Assembly: GCF_021155775.2 (NCBI RefSeq)
Contig: NC_060233.1
Location: 28,499,456-28,563,455 of the forward strand
Length of the DNA: 64,000 nt
Direction: 5' to 3'
Source: Neodiprion pinetum
Taxonomy: Eukaryota; Arthropoda; Insecta; Hymenoptera; Diprionidae
Below, piece after piece: positions 49,796 through 58,726 of the stretch. Every line of letters begins with the position of its first letter. Within the stretch, counting starts at the first letter, position 1. The position numbers and the translations under genes were made by a program. A model generated the notes under the pieces. That model saw nothing but the letters and a program-made list of their open reading frames with translations. It was not told where the DNA came from and did not search any database.

Positions 49796-50340
49796 TGGGC
49801 GCTGAGATCTCCACTTGGGGTGCATTTCGATATTAGCTCCAGTGTTGTCAACGATCTTTTATCTCTTTTGCATTACCGAGTTCACGGGTACCTCTGCCTC
49901 TGTCCTAGGGAGTTTCGAGCGCTGCCAGCTAATTTCGGAACGCACCCATGGTTGGTTTTCGCCCTCGGACTTACGGACGGAGCGCAAAGTGGTCTTGCAG
50001 GCACGTGGGCTATCCCGTTGATTGATGAATATAAAGACAGTTGCCCTAATGGCTTTGGTGTTACAACCGAAAATCGTCGTGCGCTTGCGCCCCCTGAGGT
50101 GTTCCTACAGTAGAGTTCAGAACTTATTGCAGAACACCAGAGAGTTACCGATTTGGACATGATGCTGGCTGCATTCACCTTTCGAGTAGCACAGTCTTCA
50201 GACAACTCCTTCTCGTCAGACAACTATTAGCGCCACTAGTGGTGGAGATTGGCGGCAGAATCGAGGGACATTATGCGAACCACTTTTAGCAGCTCGTGTC
50301 AGGGGGCTGCCCAAGCCAGTACTTACGACTAGCCTGTGTG
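49796..50340. other. Moderately GC-rich stretch, no gene recognised
   Basis: Contains a 97-codon plus frame (49820-50113) and a 113-codon minus frame (49882-50223) overlapping each other. Neither has a family resemblance or splice context. Possibly degraded repeat or regulatory DNA. Confidence 0.35.
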
Positions 50341-50346
50341 TACTTA

Positions 50347-50680
50347 CCATAGACTTATAAAAGATAGACTGAGCGCTCTTATGAGCCGCTTGAAGCAAAA
50401 CATTTAGAGGACAGAAATATGCCGGGAGTACTCCTTTCTCTCTCTGACGATATTTGTGGCTGCGATCGAGGCGGCAGAGGAGAATGAGGAGAAATTATGG
50501 GCCTATATCTATTTCTATAAACTTCCACTGCGCCCTTGTCTCCCGGTATGAAACCGATTGAAAAGAGAGAGCAGTCTCCCGACATATCTCTGTCCTTTAT
50601 AGGTAAGCTTCAGTACATATACTTATTCAGTACATTACTTATCTTATGGGAGCGCTCAGTCTATCTTTATGAGTCTATGG
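50347..50680. mobile_element. 334-bp MITE with long imperfect inverted arms and 6-bp TSD
   Basis: The element begins CCATAGACT and ends AGTCTATGG, flanked on both sides by TACTTA (50341-50346 and 50681-50686), a perfect 6-bp candidate target duplication. Terminal arms of about 36 bp (..atagactgagcgctc..) pair, and a second inner pair follows (aggacagaaatatgccggga near 50411 with its partner near 50575-50600). There is no coding capacity. Foldback-rich nonautonomous DNA transposon; superfamily unassigned. Confidence 0.75.
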
Positions 50681-50984
50681 TACTTACCAACTTGTCGGTG
50701 ATACAAGAAATTATTAACGAGGATAAATTTTTCCAAAATTCGTAACAAAACAGTGATTTAATTAAAGTATAGGTACCCGGGAAAAGAATGTATCCATAGA
50801 TCAGATGTAATAACGATGCAGAGACCAAAAAGTATATATATATATACCTATGCGGTTCATGTACGATATTGATATATATGATCCATTTACGATTAATACG
50901 TGATGCATAGTATAAATTTCATAATTTTCCAAAAGCCAAACTAGATTATCTACAATAATACGGCTATAATATGAAAATATGAGA
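50681..50984. other. AT-rich spacer before the amplified module, no gene seen
   Basis: AT-rich with a short TA tract at 50832-50845. Its last part (about 50940-50984) already resembles the sequence preceding copy B near 54580. Confidence 0.5.
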
Positions 50985-52024
50985 ATTATTTATTTTGAAA
51001 TGGGATTCTGTTCGATACGCGCTCGACGAATTCCACAACATTAATATTCATGATTCCAACAACTTTTGATTTGCTCTCTTGATCTTGAATTTTCGTGGGC
51101 ATAGAATCGAAACGTTGTTTTAGCTAGTCGCAAGTGAAGTATCTACGTTGGGTACAGAAGCAGAATTGTTTTTCGAAAAGTGTTCGTATAGAAAAAAATT
51201 CATAGTGACTGTAATACATCACGGATGCGCTAATTTTGATCGAGATGAAATGGATGCTCTGTATATGAGACAGTATTTAACGCAGTGTCCTGATTTAAAG
51301 ACCTGAAAAGGTGACTGTCAGCGATTTTTTTTTTTTTTGATAGCAAGAGAAAGAACGAAACTTCTTCAAACTTCGAGCGGATTTTAAAACACATCTGAAA
51401 GATACGAGCAAAAATTTTTATCATCCAACTGTCGCAGAACGGCAGCGTTATTAGCTGACCCGTTAACTGAAGCATATATCTTTATACAACGGCTGACCAT
51501 CAAAGGGCCTAGCCACTTGAGTCTGGAATCGGCAGAAAAGATAAAGCGCGTGTTTCTTGTCTGAAATGTAAAATCTAAAATCATTACGCATCATTTCATA
51601 TCATCATACGTCATCATACATCATACATCATACATAGTATCGAAGTTCGGAACCAAAGTTTCGATGTTCGGATATTCAGAGAGTGACGTCACCCAAATTT
51701 TTTTTTCCTTTGACGTCATCGATCCATATAGACGAAAATCAGCTAGTCGAATTCTTCAGTCCGGAAACAACCGCGCAGTAGAGAGGATGTATGGAAATCG
51801 CGCTCCGCAGATTTCGATTACCGGGTTCTCTACCTCCCGGATCCCGCGCTTCGGGTCCGCTACGCGGTGAAGCTCGACTTCCAGGACAAGCGCTCCGTGG
51901 TTTCTGCGCTCCAGGTCGACCAGCCGGCAAAACTCGACTTCAAGGAGAGGACATGGAGAAGGAGGACAAGGAGGAGGAAAACAAGGAACACAAGGCATAC
52001 GTGGAGGAATAGGATTTCTGCACA
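50985..52024 (+). repeat. Module copy A: diverged direct duplicate of 54610-55560
   Basis: Starting at gaaatgggattctgttcga, this tracks copy B (54610 onward) through gcatagaatcgaaacg, gcagaattgtttttcgaaaag, tcacggatgcgctaatttt, ccaactgtcgcagaacggcagcg, the ATCATAC-type microsatellite (51597-51633), cgcgcagtagag and ctcgacttccagg. Divergence is about 10-15 percent by eye, so A and B are an old duplication, unlike B and its near-identical inverted partner C. The end (to 52024) is exon-like: a Gly-rich frame (GGQGGGKQGTQGIRGG) runs to a GTGAGT donor at 52025, but no intact long reading frame spans the module. Confidence 0.85.
51756..51789 (+). promoter_or_regulatory. Inr + DPE core promoter of module A
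   Basis: TCAGTC at 51756-51761 matches the arthropod initiator, with +1 taken as the A at 51758. At exactly +28 to +32 (51785-51789) stands GGATG, a match to the DPE consensus RGWYV. The same pair is preserved in copy B (55351 and 55380-55384, GGACG) and therefore in its mirror copy. Transcription from here is inferred and not shown. Confidence 0.5.
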
Positions 52025-52264
52025 GTGAGTATAATATTTTTATAATATTTAATGGCGATTGTGATTCTATTTCATCTGAAAGTGTTTGAACTGGTCATGT
52101 TTACAATAAATTATTTCAATTCATTTTTTGCGCAAGCACAAATTCAGTAGCTATAATTGCGCTAATAAAATTTATTTTATTATCAATTAATTAATGATTC
52201 ATATTGATCCTTACACAATATTTTTGATGTGTTCTTATATTGATAATATTTATTACTATTCCAG
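52025..52264 (+). other. Intron-like unit 1 (240 bp)
   Basis: Begins GTGAGTATAATATTT and ends attccAG. It contains the motifs catgtttacaataaattatttcaattc, gcgcaagcacaaattcag and gatgtgttcttata, which recur in every other intron unit of the array. Confidence 0.6.
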
Positions 52265-52359
52265 GTATAACCCGAGGTGTTTAGCGGTGGTCACTGGAGG
52301 TGGTTGGCAGTGGCTGGAGGTGGTCGTTCGTGGACGAGGAGGACGAGGATTTGTGCTCG
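52265..52359 (+). pseudogene. Exon-like module 2 (Gly/Arg-rich, broken)
   Basis: A 95-bp block starting gtataacccgagg after an AG and ending gaggatttgtgctcg before GTGAGT. In the frame phase-joined to module 1 it reads ITRG and later RGRGGRGFVLG, but it has an internal stop. It is the same module as 52600-52682, 56678-56777 and 57182 onward. Confidence 0.5.
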
Positions 52360-52599
52360 GTGAGTTTAAAATTTTTATGATATTTAATGACAATTGTCAT
52401 TATATTTTACTTAAAATTTTTCAAACTTGTCACGTTTACAACAAATTATTTCAATTCATTTCTCGCGCAAGCCCATGTTCAGTAGCTTCAAATGCGCTAA
52501 TAAAATTGATCATATTATTAATTAATTAATTAATTATATTAATCCTTGAACAGTGTTTTTGATGTGTTCTTATACTAAAAATATTCATTACTATTCAAG
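52360..52599 (+). other. Intron-like unit 2 (240 bp)
   Basis: Exactly the same length as unit 1 and alignable throughout, starting GTGAGTTTAAAATTT and ending attcaAG. The giant inverted repeat begins inside it at about 52375. Confidence 0.6.
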
Positions 52600-52682
52600 G
52601 TATAACCCGAGGTAGTTCGCGGTGGTTGCGGGTGATCGAGGTGGGCGAGGAGGAGGACGAGGATGACGAGGACTTGTACACT
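52600..52682 (+). pseudogene. Exon-like module 3 (broken)
   Basis: An 83-bp block between an AG and GTGAGT, opening gtataacccgaggtag and closing gaggacttgtacact. The Gly/Arg frame is interrupted by TGA. Its mirror copy lies at 63636-63718. Confidence 0.45.
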
Positions 52683-52711
52683 GTGAGTATAACATTTTTA
52701 TTATATTCATT

Positions 52712-52845
52712 AGAGTAGGAGTAGGATCAGGAGTAGGAGTAGTGGGAGTTGAAGTAGAAGTGGTAGAAGTCGGAGTAGGAATAGGAGTAGTCGTAGTAGT
52801 AGGAGTTGGAGTAGAGTAGGAGTAGAAGTAGATGTATGCGGGGAG
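52712..52845. repeat. GTAGGA/GTAGTA-rich degenerate microsatellite
   Basis: Degenerate six-base GGAGTA-type repeat of about 130 bp, mirrored in the right arm at about 63473-63606. Confidence 0.85.
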
Positions 52846-54609
52846 GGGCGGGGAGGGGATATTATCATATCAAGTTATCAGTAATAAGCAATTGCGGGTA
52901 AAATATTAGCTTACTTTTGTAAGTATTTATGAATATAGCCTCTACGAATATTCATTGTTGGTATATAAGGTCTGGCAACGTACCTACTTTCTGTAAGAGA
53001 TGTTGAAGATTTTCAACACAATTATGTTTCAGTTCTGTGCCCCACCTAGTGATCCACTAGTACATATCCTCCGACGTGACATCGCTCCGCTACGTACGAA
53101 GAAGAAAAGATTTATTAGGATGCAAATTGCTCCTCTCTTCTTGCCATTGTGCTTTCAGCCATTGTTGTGCTGTGTGTTTAAAATTTAGGACAGTATATAA
53201 TATAGAATAACAGGTACAGCTACGAATACAGCACTACAATAAATCTTATAGAAATGAGCTCTCATTGAGATTTATCTGTATTTATAACTCGACGCGAGAA
53301 GGCAAAAATCAATGTAATGCCATCTGTAAGGTAATTGGACTCGTATTTGCACTACGAGAACTCGTTGGGCATTTTGCGGTGAAATTTGAAAAATTGTTGT
53401 ACAAGAAATTAAATATGTAACTATAAAAATGGATAAAAAATATTATCTCTAATAGTGAATGTAGCTAATACAGCTTTAACCGTATATTGATTATGTTAAT
53501 GATCTATTGTGACAAGATCGGAATTAGATAAGCTCTCTAAATACTCTTTTCTAGTCTATTAATTTATATCATGTATATGTAAATGTATATTTCTTCAGTT
53601 TGTACAATCACTGCACTAGGATTACCCTTGCCATGTTTTATGGTGCGCTTGTGTAATTTGTATATTATTAACCTTACGTTTTACTCCATTTGCGACAAGT
53701 TGTGAGTGTTTATAATTTCTTGGCAATTATTTATGTACATGTATGTGTGTATATATGTATACGTATACTTATGCATGTGTATATAAATATATACACATAT
53801 TTAAAACTAGACTTTTACAATAAACACAGAGGTCTTAGTATATTCACATACGGATTTCTGTGTATAGGTATACTTGAACTAAAATATCCTTATCTCTAAT
53901 ACGGAGTTCTTCGTAATTCGCATTTGTTCTTGTAACCCAATGTCCTACATACAATGGCAAAAATCGAGATCCAACTTAACTGAGTCTCAAAGCCCAGTTG
54001 ACATAAAAGCAGCTATTTGATAGAAATTATAGTTTGTAGTTTACACAGCCCATTGCATGATATTTCATTATAAATACATATGTTTCAATGTATTTAGGAA
54101 TAATTTATCAAATGTACAGAGGTCATGTGCAAATAATAAATGAATTCGACCGCAGTTTGATGTATTCATTGGAGCTTTAACAATAAATTTAAGCTTTGTT
54201 ACTTCTCTTGTTTTATTATGGATAATCAAAAACATTTCCGACTATTCGTGCTGTGGAAGCATGGGGATTAAACCAAATGTAGCAAAAGATTAGAAACAGT
54301 GTATGTAGAGTACGGGTATTTTTCTAATAATGCAAACACGTGCCGCTAGCTTAGTTTTGACATATCTAGAATACCACACCTTGCGAATTAGCTTTCCAGA
54401 CAGAGATGAATGATGAATTTTAAGGACTGCATTATCGTTGTTGAATACTCTATGCCTCATGGGAAAAGAAAATCTGTAACGATAAAATTGATGCACCGGA
54501 TCGTCGTCGACTTTAACTTTTGAAATGTCCTACCATTTCCGAACACCTCCAACCATCCTATCTACCTATATTGCTAGATTAGCTATGATATGAAAAGAGA
54601 AGTATTTTT
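52846..54609 (+). other. Unique segment of the left arm
   Basis: AT-rich sequence mirrored at 61709-63472. Short open frames appear identically in both arms at 53000-53188/63130-63318, 53690-53899/62419-62628 and 54290-54529/61789-62028. This shows only that the arms match. None has a recognisable domain. Confidence 0.6.
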
Positions 54610-55560
54610 CATTTCGAAATGGGATTTTATTCGACGCGCGCTCGATGTATTCCATAACATTAGTATTCATAATTATTCCAACAACTTTTCATTTGCTCTC
54701 TCGATCTTGAATTTTCATAGGCATAGAATCGAAACGCTGTTTTAGCTGGTCGCAAGTGAAGCATCTGCGTTGGGTGGAGGAGCAGAATTGTTTTTCGAAA
54801 AGTATTCGGATGGAAAAAAATTCAGAGTAACTGTAATACATCACGGATGCGCTAATTTTGAACGAGATGAAATGGATGCTTCGTATATGAGACAGTATTT
54901 AACGCTGCGTAGTGGTTTAAAGACCTAGAAAGGTGATAGGGAGAGAAAGAACGACGCTTCTTAACACTTCGAGTGTATTTTAACGCACATTTGAAAGATA
55001 CGAGCGAAATTTTTCATCATCCAACTGTCGCAGAACGGCAGCGTTATTAGCCGGCCCGTTCACTGAAGAATATATCTGCAGTCAACGGCTGACCATCGAA
55101 GGGACTGGTCGCTTGAGTCTGGAATCGGCAGGAGAGATAACGTGTGTATTTCTTGTATGAAACGTGAAAACTAAAATCATTATACATCATATCATATAAT
55201 CATACATCATACATCATACATCATACATCGTACATCGTACATCATACATCATACATCATCATACGTAGTATTACAGTTCGAAACCAAAGTTTGAATTTTC
55301 GGATGTTCGGAAAGTGACGTCACCAATCTAGAATCGGCTAGCCGAGTTCCTCAGTCGGGTAACAACCGCGCAGTAGAGCGGACGGATGAGAGTCGCGCTC
55401 CGCAAATTTCGAGTACCGGGTTCTCAACCTCACGGATCCCGCGCTTCGGGCCGCTACGTATTTCGAGTACCGGGTTCTCAACCTCCCGGATCCCGCGCTT
55501 CGGGTCCGCTACGCGGTGAAGCTCGACTTCCAGGATAAGCGCTCCGTGGTTCCTGGTTCA
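54610..55560 (+). repeat. Module copy B (left arm)
   Basis: Direct, diverged duplicate of copy A (50985-52024) and near-identical mirror of copy C (60758-61708). It carries an ATCATAC-type microsatellite (55194-55260), the Inr/DPE pair at 55351-55384, and a local duplication of a roughly 60-bp segment (tttcgagtaccgggttctca at about 55408 and 55468). It runs directly into the 115-bp array. Confidence 0.85.
55351..55384 (+). promoter_or_regulatory. Inr + DPE core promoter of module B
   Basis: TCAGTC with +1 A at 55353 and GGACG at +28 to +32 (55380-55384), matching RGWYV. Spacing is identical to copy A although the sequence between has diverged. Mirrored in copy C near 60934-60967 on the minus strand. 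Confidence 0.5.
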
Positions 55561-56556
55561 TGTTTACAATAAATTATTTCAATTCGTTTTTCGCGCAAGC
55601 CGAAATTCAGTAGCTGTCAGTCCGCTGATAAAATTTCTCGACTTCCAGGATAAGCGCTCCGTGGTTCCTGGTTCATGTTTACAATAAATTATTTCAATTC
55701 GTTTTTCGCGCAAGCCGAAATTCAGTAACTGTCAGTCCGCTGATGAAATTTCTCGACTTCCAGGATAAGCGCTCCGTGGTTCCTGGTTCATGTTTACAAT
55801 AAATTATTTCAATTCGTTTTTCGCGCAAGCCGAAATTCAGTAGCTGTCAGTCCGCTGATAAAATTTCTCGACTTCCAGGATAAGCGCTCCGTGGTTCCTG
55901 GTTCATGTTTACAATAAATTATTTCAATTCGTTTTTCGCGCAAGCCGAAATTCAGTAGCTGTCAGTCCGCTGATAAAATTTCTCGACTTCCAGGATAAGC
56001 GCTCCGTGGTTCCTGGTTCATGTTTACAATAAATTATTTCAATTCGTTTTTCGCGCAAGCCGAAATTCAGTAACTGTCAGTCCGCTAATAAAATTTCTCG
56101 ACTTCCAGGATAAGCGCTCCGTGGTTCCTGGTTCATGTTTACAATAAATTATTTCAATTCGTTTTTCGCGCAAGCCGAAATTCAGTAACTGTCAGTCCGC
56201 TAATAAAATTTCTCGACTTCCAGGATAAGCGCTCCGTGGTTCCTGGTTCATGTTTACAATAAATTATTTCAATTCGTTTTTCGCGCAAGCCGAAATTCAG
56301 TAGCTGTCAGTCCGCTAATAGAATTTCTCGACTTCCAGGATAAGCGCTCCGTGGTTCCTGGTTCATGTTTACAATAAATTATTTCAATTCGTTTTTCGCG
56401 CAAGCCGAAATTCAGTATCTGTCAGTCCGCTAATAGAATTTCTCGACTTCCAGGATAAGCGCTCCGTGGTTCCTGGTTCATGTTTACAATAAATTATTTC
56501 AATTCGTTTTTCGCGCAAGCCGAAATTCAGTAACTGTCAGTACGCTAATAAAATTT
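55522..56556 (+). repeat. 115-bp tandem array, 9 units (left arm)
   Basis: Units start with ctcgacttccaggataagcg at 55522, 55637, 55752, 55867, 55982, 56097, 56212, 56327 and 56442, a strict 115-bp period. Units differ at a few diagnostic sites (tagctgtc/taactgtc, gctgata/gctaata, aaaattt/agaattt). The first 35 bp of the unit matches the exon-like end of module A. The remaining 80 bp matches the intron unit (catgtttacaataaattatttcaattc...). Confidence 0.97.
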
Positions 56557-56677
56557 CTATAACTTTATAATTTTCTCATAATCTTTTTGGTAAAATATGT
56601 CGATAAAAAAATTATATTAAACCTCACACATTATTTTTGATTCGTTCTCATGCTGAAAATATTTATTAGTATTCGAG
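56557..56677 (+). other. Intron-like tail before module 4
   Basis: AT-rich continuation of the intron unit after the array, ending in attcgAG. It carries the conserved gattcgttctcatgctg block corresponding to gatgtgttcttatac elsewhere. Confidence 0.5.
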
Positions 56678-56777
56678 GTATAACTCGAGGTGGTTGGCGG
56701 TGGTCGTTGGAGGTGGTTGGGGGTGGTTGCGGGTGATCTCGGTGATTCAGGAGGAGGAGGACGAGGATTTGTGCTGG
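56678..56777 (+). pseudogene. Exon-like module 4 (broken)
   Basis: A 100-bp block opening gtataactcgaggtgg and closing gaggatttgtgctgg before GTGAGT. It has a Gly-rich end (SGGGGRGFVLG) but an upstream stop in the same frame. Mirror copy at 58506-58605. Confidence 0.5.
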
Positions 56778-57181
56778 GTGAGTAAAACACTTTTATAACA
56801 TTTGATGGCAATTGTAATTATATTTCATCTGAAATATTACAAACTTGTCGCGTTTACAATAAATTATTTCAATTCATCTTTCGTGCAAGCACATATTCAG
56901 TAGCTATGAATAATCTTGTACAATTTATTATATTATTAATTAATTAATTAATATTCTTATAATTTTTAATGGCAATTGTAATTATATTTCATCTGAAATA
57001 TTACAAACTTGTCACGTTTACAATAAATCATTTCAATTCATTTTTCGTGCAAGCACATATTCAGTAGCTATGAATGATCTTGTACAATTCATTATATTAT
57101 TAATCAATTGATTAATTACATTAATCCTTACACAATATTTTTGATGTGTTCCTATACTAAAAATATTCATTACTATTCCAG
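56778..57181 (+). repeat. 404-bp intron unit containing a 164-bp tandem duplication
   Basis: The length equals the standard 240-bp intron unit plus one extra 164-bp copy. The motif atggcaattgtaattatat recurs at 56805 and 56969. The right arm has three copies instead of two. Confidence 0.8.
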
Positions 57182-57533
57182 GTATTACCCGAGGTGGTCG
57201 GAGGTGGACGAGGAGGAGGACGAGCTGGACGAGGAGGAGGACCAGGTGGACGAGGAGGAGGACGAGGTGGCCGAGGAGGAGGCGGGGTGGGTCGTGGGAG
57301 AGGACCTCTCCTCTCCTCAGAGGAGGGGAGGGGGAGGGGCAGTGAAGGGGGAGCGGCGGGCGGGGAGGGGGAAGGGAAGGGAAGGGAAGGGAAGGGAAGG
57401 GAAGGGGAGGGGCGGGCGGCGGGGAGGGGCCGGGAGGGGGAGGGAAGGGAGGGAGGGAGGGAGGGAGGGAGGGCGGGAGGGAGGGAGGGAGGGAGGGAGG
57501 GCGGGAGGGAGGGCGCGGGGCGTGGGGTGGGGG
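57182..57533 (+). repeat. Exon-like module 5 grading into G-rich microsatellite, left half of palindrome core
   Basis: Begins gtattacccgaggtgg after ccAG, passes through a GGACGA-rich section (open as Gly/Arg-rich or Asp/Glu-rich depending on frame), then GGGAAGGGA and GGGA repeats up to 57533. The tract has many runs of three or more G with 1-base spacers. The long overlapping frames here (up to 202 codons) are simple-sequence products. Confidence 0.8.
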
Positions 57534-57588
57534 GGTGTACTGCTCCATTAACTCAAACGGGCTCGCATCGACATCCGTCCTCCACTCT
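57534..57588. other. Unique spacer at the palindrome centre
   Basis: About 55 bp (tgtactgctccattaactca through catccgtcctccactctc) that is not mirrored. It separates the G-rich left core from the C-rich right core. The arithmetic axis of the inner arms is about 57559. Confidence 0.8.
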
Positions 57589-57937
57589 CTCCCTCCCGCC
57601 CTCCCTCCCTCCCTCTCGCCCTCCCACCCTCCCGCCCTCCCGCCCCCCCCGCCCTCCCCCCCCCCCCCCCCCCCCCGCCCCCCGCCGCCCTCCCCTCCCC
57701 ACCCCTTCCCTTCCCTTCCCTTCCCTTCCCTTCCCTTCCCGTCCCTTTCCCCTCCCCGCCCACCGCTCCCCCTTCACTGCCCCTCCCCCTCCCCTCCTCT
57801 GAGGAGAGGAGAGGTCCTCTCCCACGACCCACCCCGCCTCCTCCTCGGCCACCACGTCCTCCTCCTCGTCCACCTGGTCCTCCTCCTCGTCCAGCTCGTC
57901 CTCCTCCTCGTCCACCTCCGACCACCTCGGGTAATAC
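57589..57937 (-). repeat. C-rich right half of palindrome core
   Basis: Mirror of 57182-57533, with CCCT repeats, a poly-C run near 57655-57676 and CCCTT repeats. The inner 200 bp match the left side only as simple sequence. From about 57760 outward the match is base by base (cccccttcactgcccctccc, then the GTCCTCCTCC section). Confidence 0.8.
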
Positions 57938-58156
57938 CTGGAATAGTAATGAATATTTTTAGTATAGGAACACATCAAAAATATTGTGTAAGGATTAATG
58001 TAATTAATCAATTGATTAATAATATAATGAATTGTACAAGATCATTCATAGCTACTGAATATGTGCTTGCACGAAAAATGAATTGAAATGATTTATTGTA
58101 AACGTGACAAGTTTGTAATATTTCAGATGAAATATAATTACAATTGCCATTAAATA

Positions 58157-58484
58157 TTAGAAGAATACTAATTAATTAATTAATAATATAATAAATTGTA
58201 CAAGATTATTCATAGCTACTGAATATGTGCTTGCACGAAAGATGAATTGAAATAATTTATTGTAAACGCGACAAGTTTGTAATATTTCAGATGAAATATA
58301 ATTACAATTGCCATTAAATATTAGAAGAATACTAATTAATTAATTAATAATATAATAAATTGTACAAGATTATTCATAGCTACTGAATATGTGCTTGCAC
58401 GAAAGATGAATTGAAATAATTTATTGTAAACGCGACAAGTTTGTAATATTTCAGATGAAATAAAATTACAATTGCCATCAAATG
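58157..58484 (-). repeat. Two adjacent 164-bp intron units (right arm)
   Basis: The motif ttagaagaatactaatt recurs at 58157 and 58321, exactly 164 bp apart, with near-identical sequence between. With the adjacent copy at about 57995-58156 this makes three copies, against two on the left. Confidence 0.85.
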
Positions 58485-58505
58485 TTATAAAAGTGTTTTA
58501 CTCAC

Positions 58506-58605
58506 CCAGCACAAATCCTCGTCCTCCTCCTCCTGAATCACCAAGATTACCCGCAACCACCCCCAACCACCTCCAACGACCACCGCCAACCACCTCGAGT
58601 TATAC
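58506..58605 (-). pseudogene. Mirror copy of exon-like module 4
   Basis: Reverse complement of 56678-56777 with one visible substitution (ccaagattaccc against ccgagatcaccc), keeping both splice-like ends. Confidence 0.5.
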
Positions 58606-58726
58606 CTCGAATACTAATAAATATTTTCAGCATGAGAACGAATCAAAAATAATGTGTGAGGTTTAATATAATTTTTTTATCGACATATTTTACCAAAAAG
58701 ATTATGAGAAAATGATGTAGTTATAG

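Larger units (their letters stand above)
52375..57533 (+). repeat. Left arm of giant inverted repeat
   Basis: Every block here recurs in reverse complement on the right. Paired positions sum to 116318 for 52375-55522, to 115283 for the section near 56557-56800 and to 115119 from about 57033 inward. The steps equal whole repeat units (1035 = 9 x 115 and 164). Outside the arrays the arms look nearly identical with a few substitutions (e.g. around 53269-53285 against 63033-63049). The arm contains a GTAGGA-type microsatellite, a 1.8-kb unique segment, copy B of the module, the 115-bp array, exon-like modules and a G-rich end. Confidence 0.95.

Noticed and set aside
52194..52529. 111-codon frame reading through intron unit 1, module 2 and intron unit 2
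   Set aside because: It crosses clear splice-like boundaries and consists mostly of intron-unit sequence, so it is a chance read-through.
57033..58086. Long Gly/Arg, Asp/Glu, Pro/Ser and Arg-rich open frames up to 202 codons on both strands
   Set aside because: These are products of GGA/GGGA/CCCT simple repeats in the palindrome core. Several frames are open at once on both strands, as expected for low-complexity purine-rich DNA.
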